Below, piece by piece: positions 7,201 to 15,800 of a stretch of 18,467 nt of DNA. The position numbers and the translations under genes were made by a program. The notes under the pieces were generated by a model that was not told the DNA's origin, ran no database searches, and saw only the letters and a program-made list of their open reading frames with translations. The DNA comes from DASUZD01 sp036377055 (lineage in GTDB: Bacteria > Actinomycetota > Thermoleophilia > Gaiellales > Gaiellaceae): the NCBI GenBank assembly GCA_036377055.1, contig DASUZD010000246.1, positions 1-18,467 of the forward strand, in the 5' to 3' direction. How positions within the stretch are numbered: the first letter of the stretch is position 1; every line of letters starts with the position of its first letter.

Positions 7201-10200
7201 GGCACCCGGTGGGATTGAGGCTGTTCCACGTGAAGGTGAGCGCCCGTCCCGAAGCGTCCGCGAGACGCGTCGGCTTTCCGCTCGAATAGGTGAAGGAGAG
7301 CGTCACCTGCCCGGGAGTGGCGACCTCGCTCTGGTACCCCGTCACGGTGAGGTCGCTGGCGTACGAGTAGACGTCGCCGGCGGGGGTCGTGAGCGTCCAC
7401 GTCCCGTCGTCGTTCTTGAACAGGTGCGTGCTGTCGCCCGGCGGCGAGCGGTAGTCGCCGGAGTTGGCGATGTGCCCGTAGATCGTCGTGCTTCCGTCCG
7501 GCCAGTCCGCTTGCACCGCGTCCTGGGGCGCGGGATTCGCGCTCAGGTCCGTGAGCGTCGGCGCCTGCGACCCGTCGGGTCCGCCGGCGAACGTCCAGCC
7601 CTTGCCGAACCCGGTGTTCTTCGTGTCGAGCGAGTTGAACGTGAGCGACGCCGACAGGGCGGAGTTCGCGACCGGATACGAGGGCGTCGGTGCGCTCAAC
7701 AGCAGGTTCCCGTTCAGCTTGTTGATCACGAGTGAGCCGAAGGCGGCCATCGACCACGGGTCGTCGACCCCGAGGACGTTGACCTCCACGTGGAAGCTCC
7801 ATGGCGGAAGCCAAGGCGACACGGTGCCGGACGACGACTTCGTCCGCGCGTGCCAGTACCAAACCTCACTGTCCTTGAGCCCCCACGTCGTCGGAACGGT
7901 GAACGTGTAGTTGCCGGCCGCGAGCCAGCCGGAGTTGTGGTCGTCGCTCGAGAAGAGGGAGTCGGTCGCGGCCTCGAACTCGTACTGCGTCGTCGCGTTC
8001 GCGGCCACGGGCACCATCGCGAGCGTCGGCGTCACCGTGCGGACGGTTGAACCGTCGTGCGGCGAGTCGAGTGCGAGCCCGCCCTGCTGGACGACCGGGT
8101 CGGTCCCGTTCGAGGCCGCCGCGGTGGTACCGCCCGTTCCGGTTGCCGTCACCTTTACTCGGATCGACTGGCCGACGTCGGCCGAGCTGACCGTGTAGCT
8201 CGTTCCGGTCGCACCGCTGATGTCCGCGCACGGCGTACGACCGGCGTTGTAATGCGCCTGGATGCGCGCGAGTGAAAGCGCCGTGGGATAGATCGCCAGC
8301 TCGTCGACGTCCGCCCCGACCTTCGCCATGTCGAGGGAGTGGTCCGGCATCTGCGAGATGGGCTGGGTGTTGTCACTCACAGCGTCGACCTTCACGCCGT
8401 CGACGTAGACATGCCCGGTGCTACCGCCGCTGTCCAAGCCGACGACGTAGTGCCAGGCGCCGTCGTGCGGCACCGCGCCCGGGTTGGAATAGACGATCGT
8501 GTTGCCGAGCGACTGCCCGACGGAAAGGGTGCCGTCGGGCGAGATCTTCACCACCAGACCCTTCGGATCGGTTGGGCCGATATTGACTTGGCCCTTGTCG
8601 AAGAGGACACCGCTCGCGTCTTTGGCGGCGAGCCTGACCCAGGCTTCCGCCGTGAAGACGGACGCGAGATTGAGAGACGCCGAGGCCGGGGCTGAGACCA
8701 TGTCAGAGCGATCCGACATGCGTACGCCGGTGTCGGCGCCGTCGGCCAGCGCGCCCGGGACGCCGAAGAGCGGCGAGCCGCCATAGGTGGCGTCATTGTT
8801 GTTCCCGGTGACGTCAGCGGCTTTCGGCCCAGCCGGCTCGTTGAGCGGCCAGTAGCCGGCCGGTTGATCGGCGAGCACTGCCGCCGCATAGCTGCACCGC
8901 TGCCACTGGCGCGTGATCGTGAGCCCGCTCGACGGGACCCACGTCCCGTCGCTCTCGGAGAGGACGTCGCCGATCTGGACCGTGTTGTCGTTCGGGTTCG
9001 TGAGCTGCCGCGTGTCCTCCGCCGGGTCGCTCACCGACGGGCGCACCGTGTTGAGCGGCGCCGTCGAGCCGCTGATGAGCGTCGTCGTCGAGCTCGAGCT
9101 CGAGGATCCCTGCGAGTTCTGGGCCGTCACGATCGCCGAGACCCACTTGCCGGCGTCCGCAGCGGCGAGGGTGTACGTCTGGTTCACGGCGCCGGTGATG
9201 TCGGTGCACGGAGCCGCGTTCAGGTGCGCCGTCACTTGGCCCGGGCTGAGGCCGACGGGATAGAAGGCAGCCTCGTCGACCGGGCCTGCGGTTCCGTCGA
9301 AGATCAGCGGCCCGCCGTTGTCGCTGCGGACGCTGCCCGAGATCGAGCCGCCGGTACCGCGCAGGACGCCGTCCACGTACACCTGCGACTGGGTCCCGGT
9401 GAAGACCGCGACCAGGTGGTACCAGTGCGTCGCGTCGGTGATCGCCACGCTGCTGAGCGCAACGGAGTGGGCGAACGCAGTGTTCTGGACGTCGAGCTTC
9501 GGCTTGTTGCTCTCGAGCCGGAACTGCCAGTCGGCGCCCTCCATCGCGATCACCTTGATCGGCAGCGAGTCGGTCGCCGGCTTCAGCCATTCCTCGACCG
9601 TGAAGGCGCCGTGCGGCGTGAGGCCGCCGACCGAAGGGATCGACGCCTGGCCGCCGACGAAGCCGGCGTCACCGTCGCCGCGAAGCGCGCCGGTGACCGC
9701 GCTCGCACCGCTCCAGGACCCGACGTTGCCGTTGCCCGACGTGTCGAGGACGGTCTTCTGCGCCACATCGCCGAGGCGCCAGTAGCCGAGCGGCTGGTCG
9801 GCGAGGATCGCGTCGCGGTAGCCGCACCGCTCCCACTGATAGCTGTACGTGATCGGCCCGGCGCCGTCCCAGCCGCCGTTCGTGACGCTCAGCGTCTGGC
9901 CGACGCTCGGCGTCCCGCTGGCGGCCGGCGGGTCGAGGTTCGTCGGGCCGGGCGTCCGCACGATCTTCTCCGTCGACGACGCCGTCGCGCTGCCCGACGC
10001 GTTCTGCGCCGTGACCTGGAGCGAGAGCTTCGACTGCTCGTCCGCCTGCTGCACCTGGTAGCTGCTCGAGGTCGCCCCGACGATCTGCGTGCAGCCGTCC
10101 GGCGGGCTCTCCTGGATTCCTGCGTTGTAGAGCCCCTGGACCTGGGCGGCCGTCAGCGCGGACGGGAAGGCCGAGACCTCGTCGACGGTCACGTTCGCCG

Positions 10201-12721
10201 CGTTGCCGGCGGAGTCGCCTGCGACGTCGAACTCGCCGCCCGCCTTCGTCGACTGGGCCGTTCCGGTCAGCGGGTCGACCTGGCCGTTCACGTACAGCTT
10301 GAGCGCGCCGGCCCCGCCGGGGTCGACGGCGACCACGTGGTACCAGACGTTCGCGCTCAGCACGGTCGGGCTGACCGACGAGTTGATCTGGAGCTTGCCG
10401 AGCGCGGCGAGCTTCACGAACAGCCCCGGGTAGCCCGCGAGGTCGGTCGTCGCCCCATTCGAGGGCGGCATTCGCGGCGAGATGAACCAGAACGAGACCG
10501 ACGACGCGGCGGACCCGCTCGGATACGAGCTCGAGCTGTCGCTGACGTAGTTGTCGCTGCCGTTGAAGCTGACGGCCGTGTTCGGGTCGCCGTTCATCGC
10601 GCCCGGAACGCCGAGGGTCGGATAGTGGTGGTAGACGCCGTTGTGGCCGTGGCCGGAGGCGTCGGCCGCCGTCGTCGTCCCGGGGAGGTCGCCGAGACGC
10701 CAGTAGCTCGTCGGGTTCAGGCCGACGACCTCGTGGTAGTAGCCGCAGCGGAACCAGGCGTAGGAGAGGGTGATCGGCAGGCCGCCGCTCCACTGGCCGT
10801 CGGAGCCGGTCAGGGTCTGGCCGACCGCGAAGGTGCCCGAGACCGTCGGCGCGACGTCGTTCGTCGGCGCGGCAGAGATCGTCCCCGTGCGCGCGCTCAC
10901 CGCCTGAGCCGTGCCACCGGCGTTCGTCCCCGTCACGACGACGCGGATCCGCTTCCCGCGGTCCCCTGTGCCGACGGTGTAGTCGGGGGCCGTCGCGCCG
11001 CTGATGTTCTGGCAGTCGCCGGTGCCGGCGAGATAGTGCGCCTGGACGCGCGCCGCGCTCAGGGCGGTGCGGTAGAACGCACCTTCGTCGAGCCGGCCGC
11101 CGAAGTTGGCGGACGCGATCGTGGTGTAGTTGCCGATCGCGATGCCCACGGTCGAGCCGGTCGGCGTGCCGACCGGTGTCGCGACCGTCGGCGCCGAGTT
11201 GTCGACGTAGATCCGAAGCAGCGACCCGTCCCACGTGCCGACGACGTGGTGCGGCCGTCCGTCCGTCACGATCGCAGGCGCCGTCACGGTCTGCGTCGCC
11301 GAGCCGTTCGAGAACTGGAGCCTCACGTTCGAGGAGTTGGCCGCGATCTCGAGCCCGCTGACCGAGTTGCCGATGATCGCCTGCTTCGTCGTCTTCGTTC
11401 CGGTCGTCTGGATCCACGCTTCGAACGTGAACTGAGCAAGCTGCGCGGCCGTGTTGGTCACCGACGTCGTGACGCTCTGATTCGAGCCGTTGAAGTCGAC
11501 GGCGGGGTTGTCGTCGTCCGTCAGGAGCCCGGCTTGCCCGAGCGTGGGCGCGTTCAGGTACGTCCCGTTCGAGTGGTTCGAACTCTCGTCGAACGCCGTC
11601 GTCGACGGAGCCCCTTCGCCGAGCCGCCAGTACCCGAGCGGCGAGTCGGCGAGGACTGCGTCGCGATACGTCGTGGCCGTGCAGTCCTGCCACTGGTAGG
11701 CGAAGCTCGGCGCCGGAGACCCGGTCCAGCTTCCAGCGTTCGCGTGGAGGACCTGGCCGACGTCAGCCGCTCCGTCGATCGTCGGCGGCGACACGTTCGC
11801 CGGCGGAGTCGCGGTCGCACTTTGATAGTGCGCCAGGATCCTGGGCGGCGTCAGCGCGGAGTTGTAGATCGCGACGTCGTCGATCCGGCCCTTGAAGTGG
11901 TTGTTGCTGCCGTCGAAGTTGGCCCCGATGCTCGTGCCGCCCGTGGTCGGGGCGTTCGGGCTCAGGTTTCCCGTGTGCGACTGCGCGACGCCGTTGATGT
12001 AGATCGTCCAGGTCCCGGCGCCGCTCCTCGTCGCCACGACGTACGTCCAGACTCCGACCGGCAGGCCCGAATCGGAGTACGCCGCGCGGCAGTTGACGTT
12101 GCCGAGCAGCACGATCACGACCTGACCGCCGCCGTTGCAGGCGCCGACCCCGATGTCGATCATCAGGCCGTAGCCGTTCTGGCCCGAGTGGCCGTTGTAG
12201 ACGATGATCGGCGCCTCGCCCGACGAGCCGGCCGTGCCATCCCAGTTCACCCACGCCTCCAGCGTCACGCTGGTCGTCTGCGTCGTCACGACCGAGGCGT
12301 TGACGCGATCGTCGATGCCGTCGAACCGAGCCGCAGTGTTCGAATCGCCGGTGATCGCGCCGCTCTGACCCAGGGTCACTCCGTTGAAGTACGTGCTGCT
12401 GAGACCGTGGCCGGACGCGTCGGCTGCCGTCGTCCCGGACGACTCACCGAGGCGCCAGTACACCGCCGGCCCATCCGCCAACACCGTCGACGAGTAGTTC
12501 GCGGCCAGCGGGCTCAGCCGGACCGCAGGAGGGCGGACGCCGCGGGACGGCCTCGAACCGTCCCAGTCGTGCGACGCCCGCGCAGGGGCCGAGAGACCGA
12601 GCACAGCGGCGAACACCGCGGCCCCGGCCGCGACGAGCGACCACCGAGGCCGCCGTCGGGGTCGGCCTGCGCGTTCAATCGACGACGGACCAACGCGGCG
12701 CGCAGCAACGAAAAGGTGCAT
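3818..12721 (-). CDS. Giant secreted RHS polymorphic toxin with LamG, PA14 and C-terminal phospholipase A2
   Basis: A 2967-residue secreted protein. Order of domains by residue: long basic n-region and signal peptide with an ARA cleavage site at 47-49; LamG1 about 75-303; four Ig-like/LamG nested units about 310-1550; an FN3-like domain about 1550-1646; an RHS/YD-repeat shell from about 1650 to 2770 with repeats such as YRYDAYGRLTQR and YDAEGRLTQE; a PA14 domain inside the shell at about 2078-2231; the RHS-associated core ending at 2833; and a 134-residue PLA2-like tip. In known RHS proteins the shell encloses a toxic C-terminus released by cleavage at the core. The start is ATG 12719-12721, backed by a GGAGGTGA ribosome site; the frame stays open 29 codons further but with an atypical Arg-rich lead. 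LamG, Ig and PA14 parts suggest glycan or cell-surface binding. Direct killing of rivals is inferred. Confidence 0.93.
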   Translation of the reverse strand: MHLFVAARRVGPSSIERAGRPRRRPRWSLVAAGAAVFAAVLGLSAPARASHDWDGSRPSRGVRPPAVRLSPLAANYSSTVLADGPAVYWRLGESSGTTAADASGHGLSSTYFNGVTLGQSGAITGDSNTAARFDGIDDRVNASVVTTQTTSVTLEAWVNWDGTAGSSGEAPIIVYNGHSGQNGYGLMIDIGVGACNGGGQVVIVLLGNVNCRAAYSDSGLPVGVWTYVVATRSGAGTWTIYINGVAQSHTGNLSPNAPTTGGTSIGANFDGSNNHFKGRIDDVAIYNSALTPPRILAHYQSATATPPANVSPPTIDGAADVGQVLHANAGSWTGSPAPSFAYQWQDCTATTYRDAVLADSPLGYWRLGEGAPSTTAFDESSNHSNGTYLNAPTLGQAGLLTDDDNPAVDFNGSNQSVTTSVTNTAAQLAQFTFEAWIQTTGTKTTKQAIIGNSVSGLEIAANSSNVRLQFSNGSATQTVTAPAIVTDGRPHHVVGTWDGSLLRIYVDNSAPTVATPVGTPTGSTVGIAIGNYTTIASANFGGRLDEGAFYRTALSAARVQAHYLAGTGDCQNISGATAPDYTVGTGDRGKRIRVVVTGTNAGGTAQAVSARTGTISAAPTNDVAPTVSGTFAVGQTLTGSDGQWSGGLPITLSYAWFRCGYYHEVVGLNPTSYWRLGDLPGTTTAADASGHGHNGVYHHYPTLGVPGAMNGDPNTAVSFNGSDNYVSDSSSSYPSGSAASSVSFWFISPRMPPSNGATTDLAGYPGLFVKLAALGKLQINSSVSPTVLSANVWYHVVAVDPGGAGALKLYVNGQVDPLTGTAQSTKAGGEFDVAGDSAGNAANVTVDEVSAFPSALTAAQVQGLYNAGIQESPPDGCTQIVGATSSSYQVQQADEQSKLSLQVTAQNASGSATASSTEKIVRTPGPTNLDPPAASGTPSVGQTLSVTNGGWDGAGPITYSYQWERCGYRDAILADQPLGYWRLGDVAQKTVLDTSGNGNVGSWSGASAVTGALRGDGDAGFVGGQASIPSVGGLTPHGAFTVEEWLKPATDSLPIKVIAMEGADWQFRLESNKPKLDVQNTAFAHSVALSSVAITDATHWYHLVAVFTGTQSQVYVDGVLRGTGGSISGSVRSDNGGPLIFDGTAGPVDEAAFYPVGLSPGQVTAHLNAAPCTDITGAVNQTYTLAAADAGKWVSAIVTAQNSQGSSSSSSTTTLISGSTAPLNTVRPSVSDPAEDTRQLTNPNDNTVQIGDVLSESDGTWVPSSGLTITRQWQRCSYAAAVLADQPAGYWPLNEPAGPKAADVTGNNNDATYGGSPLFGVPGALADGADTGVRMSDRSDMVSAPASASLNLASVFTAEAWVRLAAKDASGVLFDKGQVNIGPTDPKGLVVKISPDGTLSVGQSLGNTIVYSNPGAVPHDGAWHYVVGLDSGGSTGHVYVDGVKVDAVSDNTQPISQMPDHSLDMAKVGADVDELAIYPTALSLARIQAHYNAGRTPCADISGATGTSYTVSSADVGQSIRVKVTATGTGGTTAAASNGTDPVVQQGGLALDSPHDGSTVRTVTPTLAMVPVAANATTQYEFEAATDSLFSSDDHNSGWLAAGNYTFTVPTTWGLKDSEVWYWHARTKSSSGTVSPWLPPWSFHVEVNVLGVDDPWSMAAFGSLVINKLNGNLLLSAPTPSYPVANSALSASLTFNSLDTKNTGFGKGWTFAGGPDGSQAPTLTDLSANPAPQDAVQADWPDGSTTIYGHIANSGDYRSPPGDSTHLFKNDDGTWTLTTPAGDVYSYASDLTVTGYQSEVATPGQVTLSFTYSSGKPTRLADASGRALTFTWNSLNPTGCPGAILCLTGPDGRTWRYVGHNNSGAGAPLERVNDGTRDVLAIAYDASGRIIKIQNANDLNPGGATPGYDPTHSLQIGYDANGRVTSVDNGPITGQTPSHSIWTFAYSFANVQTDPTRAAHTGVAVGTRRTAISSTTVFNPSQNGVPNPVGTTTYYDEFDNAIEIKDPLGNASLKGFTTKRQPLWTEDPNGNATDNTYQPVRNELIATATPDPSSTTGSVTTRYRYDEASIGTASTAGPSIAGLAATYYKNPSRAGRGDGQRTDSTIDFTWGSGGPSLLGGQSDNFSVRWSGYLNVAQTGDYVFSTVADGGTSLVLDEYTAISDIGGSGLHTKTSQSIRLKSGLHPISVAYADTTGTAEVHLRWRCGTCATPIATQVVPGTALQPDYSNKTSTVTAGGAVAFTHFAAPWRDLADYDLRQVGGANLVTSYRYDAYGRLTQRVMPKGNAGRTINANGDLVGAVDGRFVTNYAYYGDAESAAPPSACGGSAVSQAGLLKSTTQFGLRPQIAVYDIAGRVVALTAGAGTTCSTYDAEGRLTQETAPGDPQPTTYTYDPAAQTRTVTNATGTVTEGYDEAGREISSIDSFGAEASFAYDADGNLVLRRAASGSLSLGPTYTTQYGYDAGDQMTSVIDPAGRNYTFKYTTCGQLKATQYPNGTFSWSDYNRANQIKAVYNRHGTLPAPLPATVPADSIGSPIADYAYSFNVDGRKSQEVRTGGGLTTETTTYAYDQLGRLSSAGLPGSIQRTYAYDLDSNRISFADNGQTIATYSYDPTATPGVDELTSVTRSGQTTTYRYTPDGQVATRGADTLSWDGRGRLTGGTFGGTTVSYSLDAMGFRRQRVGGGQTTRFLLAGLFETDGAGTITASGIGGADGDLAAYSGPPTSATAVSFLYYNGHGDVAAQAGTTGTRTAAYTYDPFGAPNQAPPANTTVKRWDGRWDKKLDTTSSLIEMGVRPYDPGLGRFLAVDPLAGGALNNYDFALQDPLNQEDLSGEGVCGPGHGWLEKVIIPDGIPGIFDFHTACDFHDKCWGHWGWYKRYCDSGFLDRMNKICDKIGDVHDPLFDQSVPGTGKVGQKSCHGWALAIYHALQTKPAKDHFVDVQVGVCKKLGLFNGDVAECRRRAERRTVS
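4223..4324 (-). other. RHS-associated core / toxin-release boundary
   Basis: Residues 2800-2833 of the RHS protein hold the core signature: GRFLAVDP, then NNYDFALQDPLN and EDLSG. This block marks where the conserved shell stops and the variable toxin begins. In characterised RHS proteins, autoproteolysis by aspartates of this block frees the toxin inside the shell. Here the acidic residues in DPL, QDP and EDLSG are kept, so cleavage just after residue 2833 is plausible but inferred. The preceding segment (YDPGLGRF) completes the match. Confidence 0.8.
6030..6490 (-). other. PA14 domain inserted in the RHS shell
   Basis: About residues 2078-2231 of the RHS protein. Seen: AGLAATYYKN at the beginning, then FSVRWSGYLNVAQTGDYVFS, a serine/glycine loop followed by LVLDEY, an ISVAYADTTGTAEVHLRW strand pair, and LQPDYSN at the end, which is the normal order of a PA14 beta-barrel. 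PA14 domains usually bind carbohydrate. It is flanked on both sides by YD-repeat sequence (YRYDEAS before it, YRYDAYGRLT after it), so it interrupts the shell rather than sitting at an end. Two cysteines in a CGTC stretch near the C-terminal side could form a local bond. Confidence 0.85.
8090..9057 (-). repeat. Nested unit 4: Ig-like domain carrying LamG domain 5
   Basis: Ig-like first half RPSVSDPAEDTRQ to RQWQRC (Cys1276), extended by about 15 residues compared with the other units (a TNPNDN loop), then a LamG domain with the variant signature YWPLNE, FTAEAWVRL and DVDELAIYPTAL, and the second half from Cys1498 (CADISGATGTSYTVSSADVG). The insert is 221 residues. It is followed by an FN3-like domain that leads into the RHS shell. 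Confidence 0.85.
9058..9944 (-). repeat. Nested unit 3: Ig-like domain carrying LamG domain 4
   Basis: Ig-like first half PPAASGTPSVGQ to YQWERC (Cys966), LamG domain with YWRLGD, LDTSGNGNVG, FTVEEWLKP and GPVDEAAFYPVGL, then second half from Cys1172 (CTDITGAVNQTYTLAAADAG). At 205 residues between cysteines it is the shortest insert of the four. Confidence 0.85.
9945..10862 (-). repeat. Nested unit 2: Ig-like domain carrying LamG domain 3
   Basis: Same plan as the unit before it. Ig-like first half APTVSGTFAVGQ to AWFRC (Cys659), LamG domain with YWRLGD, ADASGHGHNG and VTVDEVSAFPSAL, then second half from Cys877 (CTQIVGATSSSYQVQQADEQ). The inserted block is 217 residues. The LamG start lies close behind the first cysteine, leaving a short linker. 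Confidence 0.85.
10863..11795 (-). repeat. Nested unit 1: Ig-like domain carrying LamG domain 2
   Basis: The first half of an Ig-like repeat (PPTIDGAADVGQ to YQWQDC, ending Cys347) is followed by a whole LamG domain (YWRLGE start, RVQAHY end), then the second half of the same Ig-like repeat (CQNISGATAPDYTVGTGDRG, starting Cys570). In ordinary repeats of this Ig-like type the two cysteines are only several residues apart; here 222 residues separate them. Confidence 0.85.
11810..12490 (-). other. LamG domain 1 (free-standing, N-terminal)
   Basis: About residues 78-303 of the RHS protein. It begins with the VYWRLGE signature and the ADASGHG motif, contains VTLEAWVNW and YINGVAQ, and closes with GRIDDVAIYNSALTPPRI, the standard concanavalin-like/LamG jelly-roll pattern. 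Unlike the four later copies it is not enclosed by halves of an Ig-like domain. It carries its own two cysteines (in GVGACNGGG and NVNCR). LamG domains commonly bind sugars or surface polymers; the ligand here is unknown. Confidence 0.85.
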
Positions 12722-12725
12722 CGGG

Positions 12726-12733
12726 TCACCTCC
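12726..12733 (-). promoter_or_regulatory. Strong Shine-Dalgarno site of the RHS gene
   Basis: Reads GGAGGTGA on the coding strand, near-perfect complement to the 16S rRNA tail, with 7 nt between GGAGG and the ATG at 12719-12721. It is the best ribosome site in the window and decides the start of the RHS protein against an upstream in-frame start at 12808. It lies in the 105-nt gap after the SARP gene, in which I see no convincing promoter or terminator. Confidence 0.85.
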
Positions 12734-12826
12734 ATCGAGTCGCCGCTCACTGGGCGAGCGAGACGAGAGCCGGTGCTCGAACCTACGTCGGCCGCCTCCA
12801 CGGCGCAATCGCCGCGCGAGCCGATT

Positions 12827-15800
12827 TCAGCGGTTCTTTACGATCGCTTCAGCGCGGAGCCGGGATAGGTCGTTCTGGACAGCCCCCGCCCAGACGGCGT
12901 TTCCCTTGGCTTCGAAGATCGCGAGGGCGCGCTGGAGCGCTGCACGCGCTCCGGCCGGATCTCCGAGCACCTCGAGGACCTCGGCGAGGTCGCGGAAGGC
13001 GCCGCCCCCGTAGCTCGGGAGGTCGATTCCCTCGGCTAGTGCCGCGGCTTGCTCGGCGAGGGCGCGCGCCGAAGGCCCGTCGCCGTCGCGAGCGGCGAGC
13101 TTCGCCCCCAAGCCGCGCGCCGGGATCTGCGTCTGGAGGTCGTCGGCGAACGAGGTCTCCATGGCGACGGCGTGCCAGCGGCGCGCCTCGTCGAATCGGC
13201 TGCGCCGGTAGAGGAGCTGACCCCGCAGGGCGGCCGCCGTGGAAAGCGAGGCCAGATCCCCGATCTGCTCGAGGTGATCGCATGCGGCAGCCATCTCCAC
13301 CTCTGCGGCCTCGTAGTCTCCCGCGAACGCCTCGACCTCGGCATAGAGGATGCGCGCGCTGCCCAGAACGGCGCTTCGTCCGAGATCGTCCATGACCGCC
13401 TGGTCGCGCTCGATGTACTCGGAGGAGAGCTCGAACTCGCCGGCCATCGCGTGCAGACCTGCGAGTGCGCGGTAGACCGCGGCGGCGGCGTGCCCGATCG
13501 CTCCCCCCTGGCCGAGAACCCACTCGCACAGCGCGATCGCGTCGCCGACCGGCCGGGGCCCTGTGTAGGCCACGCCCGACATCAGAAAGAGCGCGTCGTT
13601 CCGGACACTCGGGTGGCCGCCCCGGTCCGCGTATCGGATCGCCTCCCGGAGAGCCTCCTCAGTCGCCCTGGCTCGTCCGCGGAACCACGACACCCGCGCG
13701 AGGAGGTCCCACGCCGCCGCGAGCCCGCGTTCGTCCTCCAGCCGGCCGAGCTTCCGAATCAGCTGGCGGCAGTCATGCTCCACTGCACGCAGGGACAATC
13801 GTGGCCGCGTCTGCATCTCGAGACGCAGCAGCCGGACGCTGGCGTTCGCCTCGGCCGCCTCGTTTCCGGCTGCCGCAGCGGCGGCCTCGACGCGGGTCAG
13901 CTCGGATTGGGCTTCTGCGAGGTCGCCGGTCGCGCGAAGAGCGTCGGCGAAGTCGACCGAGAGCAGCTGGTGCTCGGCCTCGCCTGGCGGTAGAAGCGCA
14001 AGCGCGCGGCGCAGGAGCGAGAGAGCTGCGGGAAAGTCCCCGCGAGCGAACGCGCGGCGTCCGGCGGCGCCGAGGCGGTCGAATGCGGCGCGCCCGAGGT
14101 CGGCGGCGGTCTCGAGCGATTGCGCGAGCTCGAGCCGGTAGCGATATGCCTCCTCGAGGTGGTAGCCGACGATCTCGTCGTAGTCCGCCGCTCCCGGTCC
14201 TGCGGCGCTCGAAAGCCACCGCGCGAACCGGTCGTGGAGGTCGCCACGCGCGGTCTTGGGCAGCGACTCGTACGCGACGTCCCGGATCAGGTGGTGCCGG
14301 AAGCGGTATGCCTCCTCGCCGAAGAAGCGCGAGCGGTAGGGATGGATGAGCTCCTTCCGGACGAGCGTCTCCAGGTCTGCGTCGAGATCGTCGACGTCTC
14401 CTTTCGCGAGCTCCTCGACCGCGCGCGCCGAAAACTCGTTGCCGACGACCGACGCTCGCTCGAGGACTTGGCGCGTCTCCCAATCGAGGCGGTCGAGCCG
14501 CGCCGCGAGCAGTGCGTGGATCGTCGGCGGCGCGACCAGGGGGCGGTTCCCGTCGCCGGGCTCGCCCGTCGCCTCCTGCACCATCGCGAGCATCTGCTCG
14601 AGGAAGAGCGGGTTGCCCTCGGCCGCGTCGGCGATGCGCGCTCGGTCGTCGGGCGAGAGCCCGTCGACGCTGAGGCTCGCGAGCAGCGCGTGCGATTCGC
14701 CGGCGCTCAGGGGGCCGAGCGACAGCGACGTCGCATTCGGCTTTCCCCCGCCCCAGGTCGGCCGCTCGTCGAGCAGATCGGGTCGCGCCAGGCAGACCAC
14801 CAGAAGGGGCGAGTCCCGTGCGAGATCGGCCACGTGCTCGATGAGGTCGAGGAAGCTCGGCTCGGCCCACTGCAGGTCGTCCAAGAACACGACGAGCGGG
14901 TGCTCGCGCGCGAGCCGCTCGAGAAGCTTCCGGACGGCCGAGAACGTCTCCTCCGGCTTCGCTCCGCTTTCGCCCTGTCCGATGGCGGCCGCGATCCGGT
15001 CGGCGACCACCTCCGCGCCGTCCAGATCTCGGAGGAGCGTCGCGAGCTCGTCGCGACCTCCTTCGCCGACGAGCTGCTTCACGATCTCGACGACCGGCCA
15101 GTAGGTGATGCCTTCGCCGTAGGGGAGGCAGTGCCCGGCCAGGACCTGAACGTCGGCGGGGAGTGCCGCTCGAAGCTCTGCGGCAAGCCTCGACTTGCCG
15201 ATGCCCGCGGGCCCGAGGACGGTGAAGAGGTACGAGCATCGCTCCCGGACCGCCCGGGCGAACGCCTCATGTAGTTGGTCGAGCTCGCGCTCGCGGCCGA
15301 TCATCGCGGTGTCGTGCCGCCGCTGAAGGAGCGGCGCGTCCGGTGTGAGCTCGAGCAGGCGAGCGGCGGCCTCACCGCCTCGTTCGACCAGCGCCTTCCC
15401 GCGAATGAGCCGCTCGGTCGCGCGGGCGATCAGGATCTCCTCCGGCTGCGCTGTGCGCTCGAGGCGAGCCGCATCCTCGACCGCCGGGCCGCTGATGGCA
15501 GCGAGCGGGCGGCCCCGTTCGACGAGGATCTCACCTGTCGCGATCCCCATCCTCGTAGCGATTCGCGGCGAGGCTTCGGGCACGAGCTCGGGGCTGAGCC
15601 GCTCGATCGTCTCGCGCAGCTCGACGGCGGCGCGAAGTGCTCGCAGCGCGTCATCCTCGTGCACGGACGGAACGCCGAAGACGCCGAGCACGCGCGACCC
15701 CGGAACGGCCTCCGCCGCGGCGCCGTGATTCTCGAGAACGGCGACGGCAGCGTCGGCGGCCCGCCGCGTGACGCGATGCCGCAGCTCCGGATCGAGCTCC

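Noticed and set aside
8090..12490. DNA-level tandem repeat or mobile array
   Set aside because: The periodicity of about 930 bp reflects diverged protein domains in one frame; copies differ throughout, with no sharp repeat borders.
12722..12808. Upstream in-frame start at 12808 for the RHS protein (29 extra residues)
   Set aside because: The extension is Arg/Ser-rich and would place the signal peptide even deeper; the GGAGGTGA site points to the ATG at 12719-12721.
12807..12826. Inverted repeat (AATCG / CGATT) after the SARP stop as a terminator
   Set aside because: Five base pairs with a ten-base loop and no T run; too weak to call.
8864..12868. Very long open frame of 1334 codons on the plus strand, opposite the LamG region
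   Set aside because: It is antisense to clear LamG and Ig-like domains and its translation is low-complexity Arg/Ala/Asp/Val with no domain; G/C-rich third positions suppress stop codons on the opposite strand.
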